Position numbers and translations under genes: made by a program
The notes under the pieces: generated by a model
The model's database searches: none
Seen by the model: the letters and a program-made list of their open reading frames with translations, nothing else
What the model was told of the DNA's origin: nothing
NCBI GenBank assembly: GCA_964640665.1
Contig: CAZXHT010000020.1
Location: forward strand, 12,088-76,087
Length of the DNA stretch: 64,000 nucleotides
Origin: DATKYQ01 sp964640665
GTDB taxonomy: Bacteria; Myxococcota; B64-G9
Direction of reading: 5' to 3'
Shown here: positions 55,002 through 63,900 of the stretch, in pieces
How the letters are laid out: the number at the start of each line of letters is the position of its first letter
Position numbering within the stretch: the first letter of the stretch is position 1

Positions 55002-56870
55002 ATGTTAAAGGTTTTGGGGGAAATTGCGGCAGCCGTATTTTTGACCACGATCGCCGGCGCCTTCGGCTGCTCGGGTGGTTCGCAGGGGCCATCCGGCGAT
55101 ACGATCACGCTGACGGGAAAGATCTTTTTGGTTTCTTCCGACGGCTCGGGAGTCGAGCCGGCCGACGAGGCGAGTGTGAAAGCCGTGCTGGATGTCAACG
55201 CCAACGGGCGCATCGATGACGGCGAGAGCGCGACGGCCAGTGCTTCGTACGAAGGCGCCTACAGCATCAAGGCGCCGGCGAAAGTCGGCCTGACCACCGT
55301 CGTCACCTTCCGCCAGGAAGGCTACGCCAGCGTCATCAAGACTATCGCGGTCGGCGCGCTCTCAAGCGTTTCGCTGAACGTCACCCTGATGGAAATGGCT
55401 TCGCTTACCTGCGAGAACCGGCGTTGCCGGGACGACAGCGGCGCGGTCTCGATCGGCGGTGTCGATGCCGCCTCCGGTTACGCCCAGGTTTTCAACCCAC
55501 TCACGGATGCCGATAAGTTTCCCGGCTCCTTCGAAGACAGCCAGGGAAAGATGCTCGTCTCGGCCGTCTTCGCCGCCTTCGATTTGCGCGACGAGAATGA
55601 CCAGCCGATAACCTTGCTTCCGGCGGGTCACAAGGCGACTCTCAGCATGAGAGTCCCGCGCGATAGCTGGAGAGTGGTAGTCGACATCATGCCCGGCGAT
55701 GACCGCATCAGCGTCCCGATGTATTTCTTCGACGAGACCGCGGGCCAATGGGTGCAGGAAGGCAGCGGCTGGCTCCAGGACTCGAGCGGACAGCTCGTCC
55801 CCGAGGAGAGGATCGATGATATCCATATGGGAACTTTCACAGGCGATTTGCTGGCGGTGGCCGAGGTGACCCATTTCTCCTACTGGAACGTAGACTGGCC
55901 CCAGGAAGACAACGCCTGTATGAGCGGAATCGTCGTCGACGCCGACGGCAAGCCGGTATCCGGCGCAGGCGGCACCATGCGCGGGATAAACTTCGCAGGC
56001 TATTCGCCGCCCATCATCACCGGCGAGGACGGCAGCTTCTGCGTCGATATGCGGCGCTCGGAAAAGCCGGGCGAGGATCTCGACGGCAACGGAACCACGG
56101 GCGAGACGTTGAGCATACTCACAATCTTCGAGAGCGATTCAAAGTCATTTCGTTTCGACCCGTTGGATGTGACGACCGAGTCGGGTAGTTGCCCAACCGG
56201 CTGCATGCAACTCGGAACCTTCGAACTCGTGCCCGCCCATGAGGTCCAGCCCGAACTATGCAGCCTGTCGGGAAATGTTTATCGTGGCGGGTCTCCGATC
56301 CAGACAGTGCAGGTGTTCGCAGAAGACGAGTTGCTCGACCCCGACGTCGCCGAGACGCTGTGCGCGGGCGGGTGCGAATACGGCGTCATTTCCGGTGCGG
56401 ACGGCGGCTTCCAGATCACGGCGGCCTTCGAGAGCATGTTGTCTCTCAGTGCCTACACCACCGAGTCTGACGGCACGGCGATGTTTTTCTTCGAAGCCGG
56501 GAGAACATTCCTGGACTGTCCCGCGGCGCCTGTCGATCTGAATCTGGAGGTGTCCTTCTGCCAGGTCGGTTTACCGACAATCGACTATAACGCCGGCTCG
56601 GGCCAGATGAACTGGGATCCCGCCGTCCCGGCAGAGAGCTTGGTGGTTTCCTCCGAAGGCGGCTCGGCCTGGCAGATCTACTCAGAAAGCGGGTTTACCC
56701 CGCCTGTGACTTATGGCGAACTGCCGGCCGGAGCGCAGCAGGTCATGCCAATAAGCGGTTCACCCGCTCCCATCGCCACGGGAAACATTGTCTTCATCGT
56801 GCCCAAGGGCGGCTTCATCGACTACCAGGGCTACGCCTGTTATTCATCCGCCTCGTACGAAGTGCCCTGA
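55002..56870 (+). CDS. large surface lipoprotein with carboxypeptidase-regulatory-like units
   Basis: 622 aa. Lipobox (GAFGCSGG). Beta-sandwich modules follow: VKAVLDVNANGRIDDGES (a Ca-binding-like loop), ACMSGIVVDADGKPVSGAGG and EDGSFCVDM, typical of carboxypeptidase-regulatory domains, plus a ZU5-like middle (DRISVPMYFFDETAGQWVQEGSGWL). Probably an outer-membrane lipoprotein for adhesion or glycan contact. AAGGAGGATAGGAG precedes ATG. It shares its domain type with the lipoprotein at 21383. Confidence 0.78.
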   Translation: MLKVLGEIAAAVFLTTIAGAFGCSGGSQGPSGDTITLTGKIFLVSSDGSGVEPADEASVKAVLDVNANGRIDDGESATASASYEGAYSIKAPAKVGLTTVVTFRQEGYASVIKTIAVGALSSVSLNVTLMEMASLTCENRRCRDDSGAVSIGGVDAASGYAQVFNPLTDADKFPGSFEDSQGKMLVSAVFAAFDLRDENDQPITLLPAGHKATLSMRVPRDSWRVVVDIMPGDDRISVPMYFFDETAGQWVQEGSGWLQDSSGQLVPEERIDDIHMGTFTGDLLAVAEVTHFSYWNVDWPQEDNACMSGIVVDADGKPVSGAGGTMRGINFAGYSPPIITGEDGSFCVDMRRSEKPGEDLDGNGTTGETLSILTIFESDSKSFRFDPLDVTTESGSCPTGCMQLGTFELVPAHEVQPELCSLSGNVYRGGSPIQTVQVFAEDELLDPDVAETLCAGGCEYGVISGADGGFQITAAFESMLSLSAYTTESDGTAMFFFEAGRTFLDCPAAPVDLNLEVSFCQVGLPTIDYNAGSGQMNWDPAVPAESLVVSSEGGSAWQIYSESGFTPPVTYGELPAGAQQVMPISGSPAPIATGNIVFIVPKGGFIDYQGYACYSSASYEVP

Positions 56871-57005
56871 GCCGACAGAAAAAAGAGAACAGGGAACGGG
56901 TAGTTTTAGGTCTTAACCGGTTCCTGTCACTATCTTGCTTGCCCTCGGCTCGCGGGCGTGTTAAGCAGGCCCGCAAGGTGTAGGATCAATTTCGTGGAGC
57001 CAACG

Positions 57006-59606
57006 ATGCAAGACAAGTACCACCCCAAACTGATCGAACCAAAATGGCAGAAGGCCTGGGAAGAAGAAGGCCTGTTCCGGGCCGCAGGAGACCGGGCCGG
57101 AAAGAAGTTTTACGTCCTGGAGATGTTTCCGTACCCTTCCGGCAACCTGCACATGGGCCACGTGCGCGTCTACGTCATCGGCGACGTGCTGGCGCGCTAC
57201 TATCGAATGCGGGGCTTCGATGTTTTCCACCCCATGGGCTTCGACGCCCTAGGCCTGCCGGCCGAGAATGCCGCCATTCGCGACGGCGTTCCGCCGGCTA
57301 AAAGAACACGCGAAAACATCGACTCGGTGCGCCGGCAGATGAAGAGTCTGGGCCTGTCGCTCGACTGGGAGCGCGAGATAGCAACCTGCGACCCCGAATA
57401 TTACCGCTGGAACCAGTGGTTCTTCCTCAAGATGTACGAGCGCGATCTTGCCTATCGCCGCGAGTCGCTGGCCAACTGGTGCATCGGCTGCAACACCGTG
57501 CTGGCCAACGAGCAGGTGCTGGACGGCAAGTGCGAGCGCTGCTCGTCGCCGGTTGTGCAGCGCCGTATCCCCGACTGGGCGTTCCGAACCACCGCTTACG
57601 CAGAGGAGCTTCTGGCGGGACTCGACAAACTCGAAAACTGGCCCGAACGAATCACCAGCATGCAGCGCAACTGGATCGGACGCTCCGAAGGCTGCAACCT
57701 GCTCTTTCCGTTAGTGGGCGGCGACCTCGAGCCGATCAAGGTCTTCACCACCCGCGCCGACACTGTCTACGGGGCCACCTACATGGTGTTGGCGCCCGAG
57801 CACCCGGCCGTGGGCGACTTGACTACTGACGGGCAGCGCGACCAGGTCGCGGCTTTCATCGAGCGCATGCGCCGTGTCGACAAGGCCGTGCGCACTGACG
57901 CCGCCACCGAAAAGGAGGGCGTCTGGACCGGCGCCTACGCCATCAACCCGTTCACCGGCGATCGGATACCGATCTGGATCGCCAACTTCGTGCTGGCCGA
58001 GTATGGTTCCGGGGCGGTCATGAGCGTGCCGGCGCACGACCAGCGCGATTTCGAGTTCGCCAAGCGTTACGATATTCCCATCCGGGTGGTGATCCAACCC
58101 GAGCAGGGCGAGCGCCTGGATGCGGGCAGTATGAGCGAGGCTTTCACGGCCGACGGTGTGCTGTGCGACTCGGGGCCGCACGACGGTAAGACTTCGGCCG
58201 AGGCGCGCCGCGACATCGCCGCCCTGGTCGAGCGCCAGGGGCAGGGCGGGGGCGCCACCGTCGGCTACCACCTGCGCGACTGGGGCATCTCCCGCCAGCG
58301 CTACTGGGGCACGCCGATTCCCATGGTTCACTGCCGGGCCTGCGGCATAGTGCCGGTGCCCTACGAGCAACTGCCGGTCGAACTTCCTCCCGAGGCGCCG
58401 CTGACCGGCACGGGCGAGGCGCCGCTGGCCAAGGTGCCCGGGTTCGTCGAGACCAGTTGCCCTCGTTGCGGCGGCCCTGCCCGGCGCGAGACGGACACCA
58501 TGGACACGTTCATCGATTCGTCCTGGTACTTCGCGCGCTACATGGATCCGCACGATGACCAGGCGCCCTTCAAGCGCTCCTCGGCCGATCGCTGGCTGCC
58601 GGTGGACATCTACGTCGGCGGTCCCGAGCACGCCGTGATGCACCTTCTGTACTTCAGGTTCTGGACACGGGTGATGCGCGAACTGGATCTCGTCGCCGTC
58701 GACGAGCCGGTCGACAGGCTGCTGACCCAGGGCATGGTTGTCCGCGAGAGCTTCTGGTGCGACGAGCACGGCTACCGTGCCCGGGACGGGGTGGACGACC
58801 CAACCTCCGCGGAACCGCACTGTAGCGAGTGCGGCCGGCAGGTCAAGGTGCGTCTCGAGAAGATGTCAAAGACCAAGCTCAACGGTGTGGATCCCGAGGC
58901 CATGTGCGCAGACTACGGCGCCGACACGGCCCGACTTTTCTCGCTCTTCGCCGCTCCGCCCGAAAGAGACATCGAGTGGAGCGATTCGGGCGTTGCGGGC
59001 TGTTACAATTTTTTGAGAAGGGTGTGGACATTCTATGTCAAGCACCGCGAACGCTTCGACCAGGTGCGTGATCTGGGAGACCAGGTTGACGAGAGCGGCC
59101 TGGCCCCGGACGAGATTGCCTTTCACCGCCTGGTGCATCGGACCATCGCCAGGGTGACGCGGGACATCGAGAAGCAGTTCCAGTTCAACACGGCCATCGC
59201 GGCCATGATGGAGTTGCTCAACGCGACCCGGGTGCTGGATGACGCGCGCCATGGCGAGATCCTGCGCCTGCTGGGCATGACTCTGCGCACCTTGGCCCGA
59301 CTGCTTGCGCCCTTCGCACCCCATTTTGCAGAAGAGATCTGGGAGGCCATGGGACTGCCCGGCCGCGCCTGCGCGCAGCCGTGGCCCGAGTTCGATCCGG
59401 CGGCCACCTTGGAGGACACAGTTACCATCGCCGTGCAGGTCAACGGCAAGGTTCGAGACACTTTGCAGATCGCCAAGGAGGCCTCGCGCGAGGAAATGGA
59501 ACAGGCGGCCAAGAGCGCCGGGAAGGTGCAAAAGTGGATCGAGGGAAAATCAATCCGCCGCGTCATAGTCGTGCCCGGCCGGTTGGTCAACATAGTCGTT
59601 GGCTGA
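57006..59606 (+). CDS. leuS: leucyl-tRNA synthetase
   Basis: 866 aa, the normal bacterial length. Class I signature GNLHMGHVRVY (HIGH type) near residue 40 and KMSKTKLNG (KMSKS) near residue 620. An editing domain with YGATYMVLAPEHP and SVPAHDQRDFEFA, a WCIGCNTVLANEQV zinc-like block, and the C-terminal TIAVQVNGKVRD-type end confirm LeuRS. It charges tRNA-Leu, such as the one at 38131. ATG 57006 fits the family N-terminus (MQDKYHPKLIEPKWQKAW). Heads a leuS-lptE-holA run. Confidence 0.98.
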   Translation: MQDKYHPKLIEPKWQKAWEEEGLFRAAGDRAGKKFYVLEMFPYPSGNLHMGHVRVYVIGDVLARYYRMRGFDVFHPMGFDALGLPAENAAIRDGVPPAKRTRENIDSVRRQMKSLGLSLDWEREIATCDPEYYRWNQWFFLKMYERDLAYRRESLANWCIGCNTVLANEQVLDGKCERCSSPVVQRRIPDWAFRTTAYAEELLAGLDKLENWPERITSMQRNWIGRSEGCNLLFPLVGGDLEPIKVFTTRADTVYGATYMVLAPEHPAVGDLTTDGQRDQVAAFIERMRRVDKAVRTDAATEKEGVWTGAYAINPFTGDRIPIWIANFVLAEYGSGAVMSVPAHDQRDFEFAKRYDIPIRVVIQPEQGERLDAGSMSEAFTADGVLCDSGPHDGKTSAEARRDIAALVERQGQGGGATVGYHLRDWGISRQRYWGTPIPMVHCRACGIVPVPYEQLPVELPPEAPLTGTGEAPLAKVPGFVETSCPRCGGPARRETDTMDTFIDSSWYFARYMDPHDDQAPFKRSSADRWLPVDIYVGGPEHAVMHLLYFRFWTRVMRELDLVAVDEPVDRLLTQGMVVRESFWCDEHGYRARDGVDDPTSAEPHCSECGRQVKVRLEKMSKTKLNGVDPEAMCADYGADTARLFSLFAAPPERDIEWSDSGVAGCYNFLRRVWTFYVKHRERFDQVRDLGDQVDESGLAPDEIAFHRLVHRTIARVTRDIEKQFQFNTAIAAMMELLNATRVLDDARHGEILRLLGMTLRTLARLLAPFAPHFAEEIWEAMGLPGRACAQPWPEFDPAATLEDTVTIAVQVNGKVRDTLQIAKEASREEMEQAAKSAGKVQKWIEGKSIRRVIVVPGRLVNIVVG

Positions 59607-60097
59607 CGGTTATCTCGTGCTGGGCCTGGCTGCTGGCCGGTTGCGGCTATCACTTCACGGCCGGTGAGGCACGCCTGCCGGACGGTTCCCGCGATCTCTC
59701 GATCCCGCAGGTTGTAAACCTGACCAGCGAAGCCGCACTCGGGGCGCACATCACAAAAAGCCTCAGGGACGAGGCCGTGCGGGTCGGGCTGCGGCTTTCT
59801 GGATCTTCGGCGGCGCCCCGCCTGCTTGCGCGCTTGCTGAGTGTCAAGTCCGTACCCCGGAGCGTGGCCACATACGGCGGCGCTTTTCACACCAGGGAGC
59901 AGGAGGTGCAGGTTCGGCTCGAACTCAAACTAGATGACGGAAGAGCGGGCGCCTTCATGCAGGTATTGGACGGCAGGGAAGGCTATCTCTCGGCGCCCGA
60001 TCTGCGCGGCACGATCGCCAATCGCGATCTTGCCTTGCGGCGTCTGTTGCTGCGCCTGGCCCACGATGGAATCGATAGCCTGACCCGGACATTTTAA
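59534..60097 (+). CDS. lptE: LPS-assembly lipoprotein LptE
   Basis: 187 aa. Lipobox LLAGCGYHF is the hallmark of LptE, which plugs LptD in the outer membrane during lipopolysaccharide insertion. The rest matches in outline: IPQVVNLTSEAALGAHITKSLRDEAV and TREQEVQVRLELKL. The only good start is GTG 59534, 73 bases inside leuS, with GGAAGG upstream; it gives a long n-region before the signal helix. CTG 59603 is another option. The position between leuS and holA is a common order. Confidence 0.82.
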   Translation: MDRGKINPPRHSRARPVGQHSRWLTVISCWAWLLAGCGYHFTAGEARLPDGSRDLSIPQVVNLTSEAALGAHITKSLRDEAVRVGLRLSGSSAAPRLLARLLSVKSVPRSVATYGGAFHTREQEVQVRLELKLDDGRAGAFMQVLDGREGYLSAPDLRGTIANRDLALRRLLLRLAHDGIDSLTRTF

Positions 60098-60113
60098 GTT
60101 TTCGGATGAAGAG

Positions 60114-61163
60114 ATGAACATTACTCAACTGCAGAAAAGCCTGGGAAAATCAGATCCGGTGCCGGCCTACCTCGTCTCGGGCGAGGAAGGCGCGCTGATC
60201 GACCGGGCGCTCGAATTGATTACCGCGGCCGTGCTTTCCGGGGCCGGCTCGGGCGCCGGCTCTGCGGAATTCGCTCTCTCCCGCCTGGACGGCGGCTCGG
60301 CCTCGGCCGAGGAGGTCGAGGTCGCGGCCAGGACGGCGTCGTTGTTCGGCGGAAGGCGCCTGGTCGTATTGAAGAACGCGCACCTGCTGCGTCCCGACGA
60401 GCAAAAGAAGCTCTGCGTCTATCTGGCAAAGCCGGTGGCGACAGCGACTTTAGTGCTGGTTGTGCGCGGGGCCGGGGCCGGCAGCCGCAATCCCAAGTTG
60501 GCGCGGCTGACCAACGCGGCCAAGAAATATGCAAAGGCCGTGGAGAAGGGCGGGGGAGTTTCGCTGGACTGCCCGCGCCCACGCGCCAAGGACCTGCCGC
60601 GTCTGGCCGAGCGCTTGCTCGGCGAGCAGGAGCTTTCCGCAACCCGCGACGGGCTATACGCCCTGTGTGAGGCGGTCGGCGAGGACATGGGCGCCATGAT
60701 CCAGGCGGTCGAGAAGCTGTCGCTCTACCTGGGGACGGGCGGCCGGGTGGAGGAGAGCCACGTGGCCGAGGTCGTCGCCGACACTCGCAGCCAATCCGTG
60801 TTTGCCCTGACCGACGCCGCCGGGGAAGGCGCCCTGGATCGAGCGCTGCGCGTGCTTGCGGGCATGATTCGCGACGGTGAGAGCCCGTTGGCTGTCGTCT
60901 CGCACCTGGCGCGTCACTTTCGATCGCTGGCCCGGGTGGCAGCGCTTGATAGTCGCGGAGACGGCGTCGATGCCATCCGCAAGCGACTGGGGCTGCATCC
61001 CTTCGTGGTCAAGAAGTGCCTGATGCAAAGCAGGCGTCTTGCGCCCCGGGCGCTGGCCTCCCACCTGCAAGCGCTGGCCGCGACCGACCGCGCCTTGAAG
61101 AGCGGGGGACCGAGCGGCGAACTGCTGCTTGAGAAACTGGTGATGACCTTGTGCGGACGATGA
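60114..61163 (+). CDS. holA: DNA polymerase III subunit delta
   Basis: 349 aa. N-terminal PAYLVSGEEGALIDRALELI matches the clamp-loader delta start; the AAA+-like middle has ARTASLFGGRRLVVLKNAHLL, and the helical C-terminus has SVFALTDAAGEGALDRALRVLAGM and HPFVVKKCLMQSRRL. Delta opens the beta sliding clamp. It is the last gene of leuS-lptE-holA, 16 bases after lptE, and convergent with rpsT, the usual neighbour. Confidence 0.93.
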   Translation: MNITQLQKSLGKSDPVPAYLVSGEEGALIDRALELITAAVLSGAGSGAGSAEFALSRLDGGSASAEEVEVAARTASLFGGRRLVVLKNAHLLRPDEQKKLCVYLAKPVATATLVLVVRGAGAGSRNPKLARLTNAAKKYAKAVEKGGGVSLDCPRPRAKDLPRLAERLLGEQELSATRDGLYALCEAVGEDMGAMIQAVEKLSLYLGTGGRVEESHVAEVVADTRSQSVFALTDAAGEGALDRALRVLAGMIRDGESPLAVVSHLARHFRSLARVAALDSRGDGVDAIRKRLGLHPFVVKKCLMQSRRLAPRALASHLQALAATDRALKSGGPSGELLLEKLVMTLCGR

Positions 61164-61167
61164 AGGC

Positions 61168-61211
61168 GGCGGGCCTGCGGCGGGCCTACGGCGGGCCTAC
61201 GGCGGGCCTAC
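61168..61211 (+). repeat. four tandem 11-base repeats between holA and rpsT
   Basis: GGCGGGCCTGC at 61168 followed by three GGCGGGCCTAC copies (61179, 61190, 61201). The last unit joins GGCCCGC to give a hairpin. Confidence 0.9.
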
Positions 61212-61218
61212 GGCCCGC
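61202..61218. terminator. possible bidirectional hairpin between holA and rpsT
   Basis: GCGGGCC (61202-61208), loop TAC, GGCCCGC (61212-61218): a perfect 7-bp GC stem exactly between convergent stops. There is no T-run on either side, so termination is only presumed. Confidence 0.45.
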
Positions 61219-61220
61219 TG

Positions 61221-61490
61221 TCAGGCCGACTTGGCGCGCTGGGCGGCCTTGCTCAGGCGGGAGACCTTGCGGGAGGCGGTACTTTTGTGCAGCACACCCT
61301 TGGTGCGCGCCTGCATGATCTGCGAGACCGCTTTCGAAAGCTGCTGGTCGATGGCGGCGGCGTCTTTTTCGCCGACTGCCTTCGTGAATTTCTTCTCCGC
61401 CGTGCGCACGTTCGAGCGCCGAGCCGAATTGCGGACGCGCTTTTTGAGATCCTGGCGAAAGCGTTTCTTTGCCGATCGATGGTTAGCCAC
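61221..61490 (-). CDS. rpsT: 30S ribosomal protein S20
   Basis: 89 aa, all-helical and basic: ANHRSAKKRFRQDLKKRVRN at the start and QARTKGVLHKSTASRKVSRLSKAA at the end, the S20 signature. GTG at 61490 is the start (AGGAGG just before), giving MANHRSAKKR; a longer frame to 61523 lacks homology. S20 binds 16S rRNA early in 30S assembly. Confidence 0.97.
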   Translation of the reverse strand: MANHRSAKKRFRQDLKKRVRNSARRSNVRTAEKKFTKAVGEKDAAAIDQQLSKAVSQIMQARTKGVLHKSTASRKVSRLSKAAQRAKSA

Positions 61491-61561
61491 GGGTATCCTC
61501 CTGCCGCATGAATCGTAAACCACGCTCCGGCCAAACAGGTGGCCGGTTCATGAGAACAGAC

Positions 61562-61590
61562 TAACTACATAACTCGCGGCCCATTGTCAA
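61562..61590 (-). promoter_or_regulatory. candidate rpsT promoter
   Basis: Minus strand TTGACA (61585-61590), 17-base spacer, TAGTTA (61562-61567), about 70 bases before the GTG start. Confidence 0.45.
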
Positions 61591-62000
61591 TCAAATCTTG
61601 CCCCCTGGCCTGACAGCAGGCCGGCGTAAGAACTCACCGTGCCGCACGGTGTTGAGCGGCAAGGAAATCACGACGGGCCGCTCGCCGGGCCTTTGCAACA
61701 AGCGGATTCGCGGGCCGCCAGCGCAAGTTTCCCACACCACGAGCGGTCGGGCCTGCCGCTGCCCCCCGATTGTGGTTAAAATCAATATAAAGTCTTGATA
61801 TCAATTCACATGCCCGGCGAACAATTATTGTGCAAAACGAGCAAAGACGTTCTGTTTACAAGGAACGAGAGCCTTTTCCACAAGGCTGCCAACAGGTTTT
61901 TCACACAGGCTGTGGGAAAAAAATCCGCTCGCGTGAAACCTGTGTTGTCTGCAGCGGGAGGCCACAAGATGTTGTTGTTGATCGAGTCCGGCGGGTGGCG
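61591..62000. other. intergenic region between rpsT and mazG without a convincing gene
   Basis: The stretch upstream of rpsT and downstream of mazG holds no frame with good codon use. It is AT-richer in the middle (61780-61860) and contains three DnaA-box-like 9-mers at 61874-61882 (TTTTCCACA), 61897-61905 (TTTTTCACA) and 61911-61919 (TTTCCCACA as read on the minus strand). These are one or more bases off consensus, so a replication role is doubtful. Confidence 0.5.
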
Positions 62001-62759
62001 TCACGGATCCGCGAGCGCCTTTTTCGCCTCGCGCCAGAGAGACTCGATCGTTTCGATGTCGGCCGCGGCCAGATCGATGCCGCGCTCGCGCCCGAGTTTT
62101 TCAACCAGTCGAAAGCGCGCATCGAAGCGCACGTTGCAAGCGCGCAAAAGATCTTCGGCGCCAAGATCAAGGTGGCGGCACAGGTTGGTCAGCGCGAATA
62201 GCAGATCGCCGAGTTCCCATTCGATCTCGGGCCGCTCGCCGCTGCCGAGTGCCAGGCGCAGCTCTTCGAGTTCCTCTGCCACCTTGGGAATGACCTCGGA
62301 TGCGTCCCGCCAGTCGAAGCCCACCCGGGCGGCGCGCTCAGACAGCCGTTGGGCGGCCAACAGCGCGGGTAGAGAGCGCGGCAGGCCGTCGAGGGCGCTG
62401 GGTTGTGACTTGTTGGCGCGGCTCTTCTCTTCTTTTTTCACCCGCTCCCAGGTGGCGACCACCTCGGCGGGTGTGTCGGCCTTCTCGGAGCCGAATACGT
62501 GCGGGTGGCGCCTTGTGATCTTGCGCCCGATGCCGTCGATGACGTCGTCGATATCGAACCAGCCCTTTTCCGCGGCGACCTGGCACTGGAAAACGATCTG
62601 GAAGAGCACGTCGCCGAGTTCTTCTTGCAGGGACTTCGGGTCACGCCGCTCGATGGCGTCGAGAACCTCGTATGATTCCTCGATCAGGAATGAGCGCAGG
62701 CTGTCGAGATCCTGTTCGCGGTCCCAGGGACAGCCGTCGGGCGCGCGCAGGCGGGTCAT
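62001..62759 (-). CDS. mazG: nucleoside triphosphate pyrophosphohydrolase MazG
   Basis: 252 aa or longer. MazG signature: LRAPDGCPWDREQ, then SFLIEESYEVLDAI (E-x-x-E) and EELGDVLFQIVFQ (E-x-x-D), with a second copy VAEELEELRLAL and ELGDLLFALTN. It hydrolyses (d)NTPs to monophosphates as a housecleaning step. ATG 62759 gives a short N-terminus. Codons upstream (IYEKKKYSIRDLVAI) look homologous but hold no ATG, GTG or TTG before the tRNA, so a non-AUG start is possible. Confidence 0.94.
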   Translation of the reverse strand: MTRLRAPDGCPWDREQDLDSLRSFLIEESYEVLDAIERRDPKSLQEELGDVLFQIVFQCQVAAEKGWFDIDDVIDGIGRKITRRHPHVFGSEKADTPAEVVATWERVKKEEKSRANKSQPSALDGLPRSLPALLAAQRLSERAARVGFDWRDASEVIPKVAEELEELRLALGSGERPEIEWELGDLLFALTNLCRHLDLGAEDLLRACNVRFDARFRLVEKLGRERGIDLAAADIETIESLWREAKKALADP

Positions 62760-62827
62760 GATGGCGACCAGGTCTCGAATGGAATATTTCTTTTTCTCGT
62801 AGATGATTGGGTTATCCTTACGGTAGC

Positions 62828-62860
62828 GGCCCGCCCCCGGATAGTATCCGGGGGCGGGCC
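62828..62860. repeat. perfect 16-bp inverted repeat between tRNA-Glu and mazG
   Basis: GGCCCGCCCCCGGATA (62828-62843), one base, then its exact reverse complement (62845-62860). It lies 6 bases from the tRNA 3' end. It may act as a terminator or processing hairpin, though no T-run follows in the direction of transcription. Confidence 0.9.
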
Positions 62861-62866
62861 GTCCGA

Positions 62867-62938
62867 TGACCCCAAGGGGACTTGAACCCCTGTTCCCGGC
62901 TTGAGAGGCCGGTGTCCTAACCGCTAGACGATGGGGCC
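62867..62938 (-). tRNA. tRNA-Glu(CTC)
   Basis: 72-base cloverleaf on the minus strand: acceptor GGCCCCA/TGGGGTC, anticodon loop CTCTCAA (anticodon CTC), T-loop GTTCAAGTC, discriminator A; CCA not encoded. Confidence 0.95.
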
Positions 62939-62956
62939 GTGTTCAAAACATTTCAA

Positions 62957-63028
62957 AGCCGACGATCGGATTTGAACCGATGACCTGCTGATTACGAATC
63001 AGCTGCTCTACCGCTGAGCTACATCGGC
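62957..63028 (-). tRNA. tRNA-Thr(CGT)
   Basis: 72-base cloverleaf: acceptor GCCGATG/CGTCGGC, D-arm TAGCTCAGCGGTAGAGCA, anticodon stem GCTGA/TCAGC with loop TTCGTAA (CGT), T-arm GTTCAAATC. It is 18 bases upstream of tRNA-Glu in the same transcript. Confidence 0.95.
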
Positions 63029-63058
63029 ATGCAACAAACCTGCGCCGAACCGGCAGTA

Positions 63059-63087
63059 TCCCTAGCAGCGGGTGATGAGAATGTCAA
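63059..63087 (-). promoter_or_regulatory. candidate promoter of the tRNA-Thr/tRNA-Glu unit
   Basis: Minus strand TTGACA (63082-63087), 17 bases, TAGGGA (63059-63064), about 30 bases before tRNA-Thr. Confidence 0.5.
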
Positions 63088-63125
63088 GAGGGTTACATGG
63101 AAAGCTTTTTCCGGGAGGGAACCGC

Positions 63126-63848
63126 TCATTTTAAAATGTAGGTGAACTTGATCGGCTCTCCCCGGCGCAGTATTGCCACCTCGATTTTGTCGGCACTCTT
63201 GAAAGTCTGGTAAGCACCGAGGGCCTTGTCGGGCGATGTAATTTTCATCCCGTTCACGCTTTGGATGATATCCCCGTTGTGAAAACCGAGCTTGGCCCAC
63301 AACGAATCCTTCTTGATCGCGAAGATCTTGAACCCGTCGGGTTTTCCATCTTTGAAATAGGGGACAACGCGCACCTGCACCAGGGCGCAGCGGGGCCGGT
63401 CGAACAGTTCGCCGGTTTTTTTCGGAATGCGAAAGCTGTGCTCGCCCGTTTTCTCGATTCCTTCCACCGGCGGGCAGCCCGTCGAACTCTCGGCCCGATC
63501 GGAATGCGTGTCCTTCTTTCGGATGTGGTAGAAGTTGCCCCTCTCGACGACTTCCAGTTCCGCGCCCTGCAGGGCGTCGAGAAATGCGTTGTAGGCGTCT
63601 TCTGAACTGACCGGAGTGGACGAGATGATTGTCAGCCGGCGGTGGGTTGCGCCGCGGTCGACGATGAAGTTGCGACCGGTGATCTTGCTGATGCGCTTGA
63701 CCACCTTGACAAGTTCTTCCTCGTCGAAGTTGACAAGCACCTTTTTCCCCTGGCGGGCCACGATCGTTGCGCCCGCGGGCAAAGCCTGAGCGACGGACGG
63801 GGCCGAGGTAGCAAGGCAAGCCAGCAGCGCGAGAGTAGAGACGGACAT
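63126..63848 (-). CDS. secretin N0-like/GspC PDZ hybrid protein
   Basis: 240 aa. A signal peptide (STLALLACLATSAPSVAQA) precedes a secretin N0-like (STN) domain (residues about 35-110: VLVNFDEEELVKVVKRISKITG, RLTIISSTPVSSEDAYNAFLDAL). A PDZ domain as in type II secretion GspC follows (about 155-240: VVPYFKDGKPDGFKIFAIKKDSLWAKLGFHNGDIIQSVNGMKI). Both halves normally belong to two proteins (GspD and GspC). No transmembrane helix remains, unlike standard GspC, so it may be a soluble periplasmic adaptor. AGGAGG precedes ATG 63848. Confidence 0.82.
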   Translation of the reverse strand: MSVSTLALLACLATSAPSVAQALPAGATIVARQGKKVLVNFDEEELVKVVKRISKITGRNFIVDRGATHRRLTIISSTPVSSEDAYNAFLDALQGAELEVVERGNFYHIRKKDTHSDRAESSTGCPPVEGIEKTGEHSFRIPKKTGELFDRPRCALVQVRVVPYFKDGKPDGFKIFAIKKDSLWAKLGFHNGDIIQSVNGMKITSPDKALGAYQTFKSADKIEVAILRRGEPIKFTYILK

Positions 63849-63900
63849 TGTTCCCTCCTTTCACAGCGCGGCTCCACCGCAACAAAAACAATCCGCGCAG

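Noticed and set aside
56880..56935. Inverted ACAGGGAAC / GGTTCCTGT before leuS as a regulatory leader (T-box)
   Set aside because: Arms match imperfectly, and no specifier loop or antiterminator is visible; it may be only the end of the upstream transcript.
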